This document shows, piece by piece, positions 5,326-8,908 of a stretch of DNA of 8,908 bases (positions within the stretch are counted from its first letter, which is position 1; each line of letters starts with the position of its first letter). This DNA comes from a bacterium (GTDB lineage Bacteria > Patescibacteriota > Patescibacteriia > 2-12-FULL-60-25), in assembly GCA_020056125.1 (NCBI GenBank), contig JAGVIJ010000013.1, positions 1-8,908 on the forward strand, read 5' to 3'. The notes beneath the pieces were generated by a model. It worked only from the letters and a program-made list of their open reading frames with translations, was not told the DNA's origin and searched no databases. The translations under genes and the position numbers were made by a program.

Positions 5326-7111
5326 ACCACTGATCACTTTGGTCACGCCGGATTATCCGCCGGCGCGCGGAGGCGTGGCCAGATATTTATCAAATTTAGT
5401 TCGAGCCGCTCAAGGTCGGATCAATGTTGTGGCGCCTGAAAATTTTGAATTTTTTTGGCGCATGTGGCCCAAGTGGTGGCCGTTGGTTGGTTTGTGTCGC
5501 GAACAAGGCGTAAGCGGTCGGTTGGTATTAGTGAGCCATGTTTTTCCGGTGGGCACGGCCGCGTGGCTTAGCCGACTGTTGGGCGGCGCGGAATATGCCG
5601 TGATATTCCACGGGCTGGATCTTCGTTTAGTCAAAGGAACTTGGAAGCGCTGGTTATTTCGCCGCATTACCGAGCGCGCTAAATTATTGATTGTAAATAG
5701 TCGATCCACGGAAAAAGATTTATTGCTTCTCGCGCCGACCGCTCGGCCACTGATTTTAACTCCGGGAGTTGAAGCGGCTCCGCCCGTGTCGCGTGAACAA
5801 GCGCGGAGCAAACTTAATTTATCGTCGGACAGTCAGATCGTTTTATCCGTAGCTCGCTTGGTGCCGCGCAAGGGGATTGATGTGGCTTTGCGCGCCATGT
5901 CGTTGCTCAATTTCGAACTTCGAACTTCGAACTTCGAATACGTCGTAGTTGGTGATGGACCGGATCTTGAACGTTTGCAAAATGTGGCGCGCGACCTGGG
6001 AATAAATGTGCGGTGGATTCGCCATGCGGAGGACGAGGAAAAATGGTTGTGGCTCGCGGCCGCTGATGTATTTTTGTTGCCGGTGCGCGATGTAGGCGAT
6101 GATGTGGAAGGGTTTGGAATAGTTTTTTTAGAGGCTGGACGAGTCGGCGTACCGGTGGTGGCTGGTAAGAGCGGCGGCGCCATTGAGGCGGTGCAAGCAG
6201 GCGAAACCGGTTTGCTCATAGATCCGCATGATGTTGAGCAGATTGCGCAAGTAGTTAAAACATTGTTGCAAAATCCGACTTATGCGCGGGACATGGGAGC
6301 AAAAGCGCAAAAGAGAGTGCAGGCGGATTTTGATTGGAACTCGCGTTGGCATTTGTTAGAAGAAAATTTAGGTTACGGGCTACAGGCTTCGGGTTGCGGA
6401 ACTTCGGACAAACTCGCCGTGGTTATTCCTTGTTTTAATCATGCTGATGTTTTGCGACGCACGCTAGAGAATATTTGCCATCAAACTCGTTCGATTGATG
6501 AGCTGGTCATTGTGGACGATGGATCCACTGATCATCCGGAGTTGGTGGTAAAAGAATTTGTGAGCCGCTTGCCCATAAAATTTATTCGGTTGGCGGAAAA
6601 TCGCGGTGCGCCGTATGCGCGTAATCTTGGCGCGCGCGAGACCACAGCGCCAATGATTTTATTTTTGGATGCGGACGCAGAATTTGTACCCGATGCTTTG
6701 CGAACTTTGACATCTGCGCTCGAGGCTCAAGCGGACGCGGATTTTGTTTATTCCAATTTTTTTTGGGGCGCCAAGCGTTTCCGCGGCCAGCCATTTGATT
6801 TTGAAGCGCTGAAGCAGCGTAATTTTATTCATACCTCGTCCTTGATCAGGCGGGGCGCTTTTCCGGGCTTTGACGAGAGTTTGAAAAAATTTCAAGACTG
6901 GGATTTATGGCTGACCATGGCGCGGCGCGGATCAAGGGGCGTGTGGATTGATCGCGAACTTTATCGTATTCAACCGCGTCGTGAGGGCATGAGCCGTTGG
7001 TTGCCGCGCGCGGCTTTTTGGATCCCTTGGTCGCGTTTAGGATTCGTGCCCAAAGACTTGACTAAATACCGCGAAGCTGAGGAGATAGTTAGGAAAAAGC
7101 ATGGAATTTGA
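5318..7111 (+). CDS. Two-domain glycosyltransferase: GT4 fused to GT2
   Basis: One 597-residue frame holds two complete glycosyltransferases, probably adding two successive sugars to a lipid-linked glycan on the cytoplasmic side. The N-terminal GT4 (GT-B fold) part has the GGVARYL loop (18-24), FHGLDLR (97-103), SVARLVPRKGID (177-188), VVVGDGPDLERL (209-220) and the donor-binding EGFGIVFLEA (264-273), whose E264 and E272 form the E-x7-E motif. The C-terminal GT2 (GT-A fold) part starts near 366 with AVVIPCFN, then VDDGSTD (399-405), NRGAPYARN (428-436), DAD (451-453, the metal-binding DxD) and QDWDLWL (526-532). Two 7-bp repeat arrays lie inside: one in a GT4 loop (residues 199-207) and one forming the linker (about 352-361). 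The gene overlaps the flippase by 8 bases and ends in TGA. No membrane segment is evident. Sugar specificity cannot be read from sequence. The order of the two reactions is inference. Confidence 0.92.
   Translation: MNKPLITLVTPDYPPARGGVARYLSNLVRAAQGRINVVAPENFEFFWRMWPKWWPLVGLCREQGVSGRLVLVSHVFPVGTAAWLSRLLGGAEYAVIFHGLDLRLVKGTWKRWLFRRITERAKLLIVNSRSTEKDLLLLAPTARPLILTPGVEAAPPVSREQARSKLNLSSDSQIVLSVARLVPRKGIDVALRAMSLLNFELRTSNFEYVVVGDGPDLERLQNVARDLGINVRWIRHAEDEEKWLWLAAADVFLLPVRDVGDDVEGFGIVFLEAGRVGVPVVAGKSGGAIEAVQAGETGLLIDPHDVEQIAQVVKTLLQNPTYARDMGAKAQKRVQADFDWNSRWHLLEENLGYGLQASGCGTSDKLAVVIPCFNHADVLRRTLENICHQTRSIDELVIVDDGSTDHPELVVKEFVSRLPIKFIRLAENRGAPYARNLGARETTAPMILFLDADAEFVPDALRTLTSALEAQADADFVYSNFFWGAKRFRGQPFDFEALKQRNFIHTSSLIRRGAFPGFDESLKKFQDWDLWLTMARRGSRGVWIDRELYRIQPRREGMSRWLPRAAFWIPWSRLGFVPKDLTKYREAEEIVRKKHGI
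5912..5938 (+). repeat. Heptamer array TTCGAAC, 3.9 copies, inside GT4 coding
   Basis: Three perfect copies of TTCGAAC and a final TTCGAA run without a mismatch. Each unit contains the palindrome TTCGAA. The array is read as FELRTSNFE (residues 199-207), in the loop between the helix ending ALRAMSLL and the strand YVVVGDG, where family members have a short variable loop. Loss of one unit would put TAG at 5946 in frame and gain of one would put TGA at 5953 in frame, so the gene stays open only at the present phase or changes of three units. Confidence 0.92.
6371..6398 (+). repeat. Degenerate heptamer array GGYTNCR, 4 copies, at the GT4-GT2 linker
   Basis: GGTTACG, GGCTACA, GGCTTCG and GGTTGCG follow one another with a strict 7-bp period; the next bases (GAACTTC, GGACAAA) may be decayed further units. 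The stretch is read as GYGLQASGCGTSDK (352-365), exactly between the end of the GT4 domain and the first strand of the GT2 domain. Loss of one unit would meet TAG at 6465, and gain of one would meet TAA at 6436, leaving GT4 without GT2. The copies differ from each other, so this is an older array than the one at 5912. Confidence 0.72.
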
Positions 7112-7125
7112 TTCGAATTTCGAAT
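7112..7125 (+). repeat. Heptamer pair TTCGAAT in the gap between two genes
   Basis: Two exact copies of TTCGAAT follow the TGA of the GT4-GT2 gene directly and end where the first possible ATG (7126) of the next gene begins. The unit differs by one base from the TTCGAAC array at 5912. Two copies alone could be chance; the shared unit with the nearby longer array makes a common origin likelier. The spacer shows no Shine-Dalgarno. Confidence 0.6.
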
Positions 7126-7137
7126 ATGGCATTGATT

Positions 7138-8908
7138 ATGAAAGATTTACGGATTGTAATTGTTACTTGGAATTCAGAGCAGAGCATTGAAAAATGTTTG
7201 AGCTCACTTAGAGATGCGTGCCAAGGTTTGGTTTGGGACGCGGTGCTGGTGGACAACGCTTCAATCGACACGAGTGTGGAGCGGGCGCGGCGTTTGGTTG
7301 AGGCGCAGGGATTGCCCGTGCGCATCGTTCAGAATCAAAAAAATCGCGGCTTTAGCCGCGCGTGCAACCAAGCTCTGGCGCCGGCTGATGCGCAGTATGT
7401 TTTATTATTGAATCCGGATACGGTTTGTCCGGCGCTGGCGCTATTTCGTTTAGTTATGATTGCGCAGGCTTGTCCGCACGCAGGCGTCTTTGGTCCGCGG
7501 CTGACTTTTGCGGATGGCCGCGTACAGCCGAGTGTCAGGCGTTTTCCCGCGTTTTGGGATCAGCTGGGGATTTTATTGAAATTGCCGCACCTGCTGCCGT
7601 GGCTGCCCATGTTTAAACGTTATTGGGCCGCGGACTTGGATGTGCGGCGCGAACAAAATGTGGATCAAGTCATGGGCGCGTGTTTTTTAATTCGGCAAAA
7701 AATGATTGAACAGATCGGCGGATTAGATGAGCGATTTTTTATTTGGTTTGAAGAAGTGGATTATTGCCGGCGAGCGCGCGCGGCCGGTTGGGATGTGCGT
7801 TATGTGCCGGTGGTGAATATCGTGCATCATGGCGGACAGTCTTTTGCGCAAGTCATAACCGGACGCAAGCAGAAAAATTTTCTTGAGAGTTTGGTCAAAT
7901 ATTTTGAAAAATGGCACGCGGGTTGGCGCGCGCGTTTGATCAGTTGGTTTACGCCGGTAGCGCGGCTCTTGGTTTGGCTGACCGGGCGCGGGGGAGTTGA
8001 AGGGGCTGATGAATCAACCGAACACGCCGGCGCATCGCGCGAGTGGATGCTTTGGATATTTGGAATTTTGGCGCTGGAGTCATTTTCTTTAGCGTTTATT
8101 TTTTGGCCGGTGGGGCGGAGTTTACTGTGCGGCTTAGCTGGAATTGTTTTATTGGCGCTGACCGTGGGAAAACCGGATTTAGGTTTGGCTGTAGTTTTAT
8201 TGGAACTGCTCATCGGCTCCAAAGGCGCGCTTTTAAAAATTCCGGCGGGTTGGAATTTTGATCAGGGTACTTCGCTACGCATGGTTTTTTTGGGCGCGTT
8301 CATGCTGGGCTGGACGATCAATGCCGCGGCATATTGGCGGCCGCGAAAAAACATTTGGCGCGCGGAAATTTTCCAAATACTGAAAAGGCGCGGAGCGTGG
8401 ATTGCGCTGGCGCTCGTTTGTCTCTGGGCGTTTTTGCGTGGAGCATGGTTGGGCAATGCGCTGTTACTTAAAGATGCCAACGCTTGGGGATTTTTGATTT
8501 TATTGGTGCCGGTTTTGGATCTAGCCTCCCGCGCGCCCAGAGAACTGCTCAAACACTCATCTCAAGCTTTGATCGCAGGCTTGTTGTGGTTGCCGCTTAA
8601 AACCTTGGGACTGTTGTATGTTTTTTCGCACGGCATAAAATCTTTGTCGCACCCTTTGTATTTGTGGGTCAGGCGCACAGGCGTGGGCGAAGTAACGCTG
8701 GTGACCGGAAATTTATTTCGTATTTTCATGCAATCGCAAATTTATGCGTTGGCCGGATTTTTAGGCGGCGCCGCGAATTTAATACTCGCGGACAATTCAG
8801 AGTCCCGAGTGCCGAGTTCCGAGTGCCGAGTCTCGCGAACCAAATCTAATAACAAAATGATTTGGGTTTTGATGTGCGTCTCGTCAATTTCAATTTTGAT
8901 CAGTTTGT
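7138..8908 (+). CDS. GT2 glycosyltransferase fused to a polytopic membrane region, 3' end missing
   Basis: This frame has no stop from 7126 to the window end, giving at least 590 residues. The first ~250 are a GT2 (WbbL/rhamnosyltransferase-like) domain: IVIVTWNS (6-13), VDNAS (38-42), NRGFSRACNQ (69-78), NPDT (92-95, at the DxD site), GACFLIR (180-186), GLDERFF (195-201), FEEVDYCRR (204-212) and HHGGQSF (230-236). After a charged linker, residues from about 303 onward hold at least eight hydrophobic helices with short loops, resembling O-antigen polymerase/ligase-type membrane proteins; that function is inference, and a generic membrane anchor is possible. I chose the ATG at 7138 because the domain then opens as MKDLRIVIVTWN, typical of the family; the in-frame ATG at 7126 would add MALI. 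Neither has a Shine-Dalgarno. A 7-bp array sits in a loop between two late helices. The glycosyltransferase identity is firm. Confidence 0.88.
   Translation, partial: MKDLRIVIVTWNSEQSIEKCLSSLRDACQGLVWDAVLVDNASIDTSVERARRLVEAQGLPVRIVQNQKNRGFSRACNQALAPADAQYVLLLNPDTVCPALALFRLVMIAQACPHAGVFGPRLTFADGRVQPSVRRFPAFWDQLGILLKLPHLLPWLPMFKRYWAADLDVRREQNVDQVMGACFLIRQKMIEQIGGLDERFFIWFEEVDYCRRARAAGWDVRYVPVVNIVHHGGQSFAQVITGRKQKNFLESLVKYFEKWHAGWRARLISWFTPVARLLVWLTGRGGVEGADESTEHAGASREWMLWIFGILALESFSLAFIFWPVGRSLLCGLAGIVLLALTVGKPDLGLAVVLLELLIGSKGALLKIPAGWNFDQGTSLRMVFLGAFMLGWTINAAAYWRPRKNIWRAEIFQILKRRGAWIALALVCLWAFLRGAWLGNALLLKDANAWGFLILLVPVLDLASRAPRELLKHSSQALIAGLLWLPLKTLGLLYVFSHGIKSLSHPLYLWVRRTGVGEVTLVTGNLFRIFMQSQIYALAGFLGGAANLILADNSESRVPSSECRVSRTKSNNKMIWVLMCVSSISILISL
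8800..8834 (+). repeat. Heptamer array GAGTNCC, 5 copies, in a membrane-protein loop
   Basis: GAGTCCC, GAGTGCC, GAGTTCC, GAGTGCC and GAGTCTC follow with exact 7-bp spacing and little divergence. They are read as ESRVPSSECRVS, a polar stretch between the hydrophobic helix ending NLILA and the next one starting MIWVLMC. Loss of one unit would bring TGA at 8858 into frame and gain of one would bring TAA at 8847, each truncating the protein before the following helix. The unit differs from the TTCGAA and GGYTNCR types but has the same length. Confidence 0.88.

Noticed and set aside
7109..7160. Recoding of TGA as glycine, as in Gracilibacteria and SR1
   Set aside because: Conserved genes contain no in-frame TGA, and the TGA at 7109 sits at a natural C-terminus right before the next gene.
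7214..7616. Small plus-strand frames at 7214-7411 and 7425-7616 as separate genes
   Set aside because: They overlap the conserved GT2 coding frame in another phase and lack motifs; the uninterrupted GT2 frame explains the region.
5912..8834. Heptamer arrays as a CRISPR array or transposon ends
   Set aside because: The units are only 7 bp with no spacers, no flanking inverted repeats or target duplications are visible, and no cas or transposase gene is present.

Overview
The window reads as bacterial chromosome using the standard code. TAA, TAG and TGA all act as stops, and I see no in-frame TGA inside any gene. Base composition is roughly balanced (an impression, not a count). It starts with two ribosomal protein genes and continues into cell-surface polysaccharide genes, all on the + strand and tightly packed. 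An alanine/lysine-rich N-terminal extension on ribosomal protein S9, weak or missing Shine-Dalgarno sequences for most genes, and large fused envelope glycosyltransferases would suit a Patescibacteria (Candidate Phyla Radiation) genome. That placement is inference at moderate confidence.

Layout: (1) 2-940, the end of rplM (L13) and all of rpsI (S9), closed by a strong intrinsic terminator at 951-980. (2) 1031-2320, a nucleotide-sugar dehydrogenase, probably UDP-glucose 6-dehydrogenase, behind a promoter so close to its ATG that the mRNA is predicted to be nearly leaderless. (3) 2422-3756, glmM, with its own consensus -35 box, strong Shine-Dalgarno and terminator, and codon use richer in G+C than its neighbours; it looks like a self-contained and possibly acquired unit. 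(4) 3868-8908, a polysaccharide operon: a Wzx-like flippase, a two-domain GT4-GT2 glycosyltransferase overlapping it by 8 bases, and a large open frame that runs off the window. The last encodes a GT2 glycosyltransferase fused to a polytopic membrane region.

The genes fit one theme. Ugd would supply UDP-glucuronate, GlmM the glucosamine-1-phosphate needed for UDP-GlcNAc, the glycosyltransferase domains would build a lipid-linked glycan, and the flippase would move it across the membrane. The C-terminal membrane region of the last gene may be an O-antigen polymerase/ligase-like module, but this is not proven.

The most unusual signal is a set of four short tandem arrays, all with a 7-bp period but with different unit sequences, confined to 5912-8835. 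Three lie inside coding sequence at places that look tolerant of insertion: a loop in the GT4 domain, the exact linker between GT4 and GT2, and a loop between membrane helices. The fourth fills the gap between the last two genes. Since 7 is not a multiple of 3, gain or loss of one unit shifts the frame. I traced all six single-unit cases for the coding arrays and each meets a stop codon soon after the array. That is the logic of a contingency (phase-variable) locus, although two of the coding arrays are degenerate, which argues against active slippage today.
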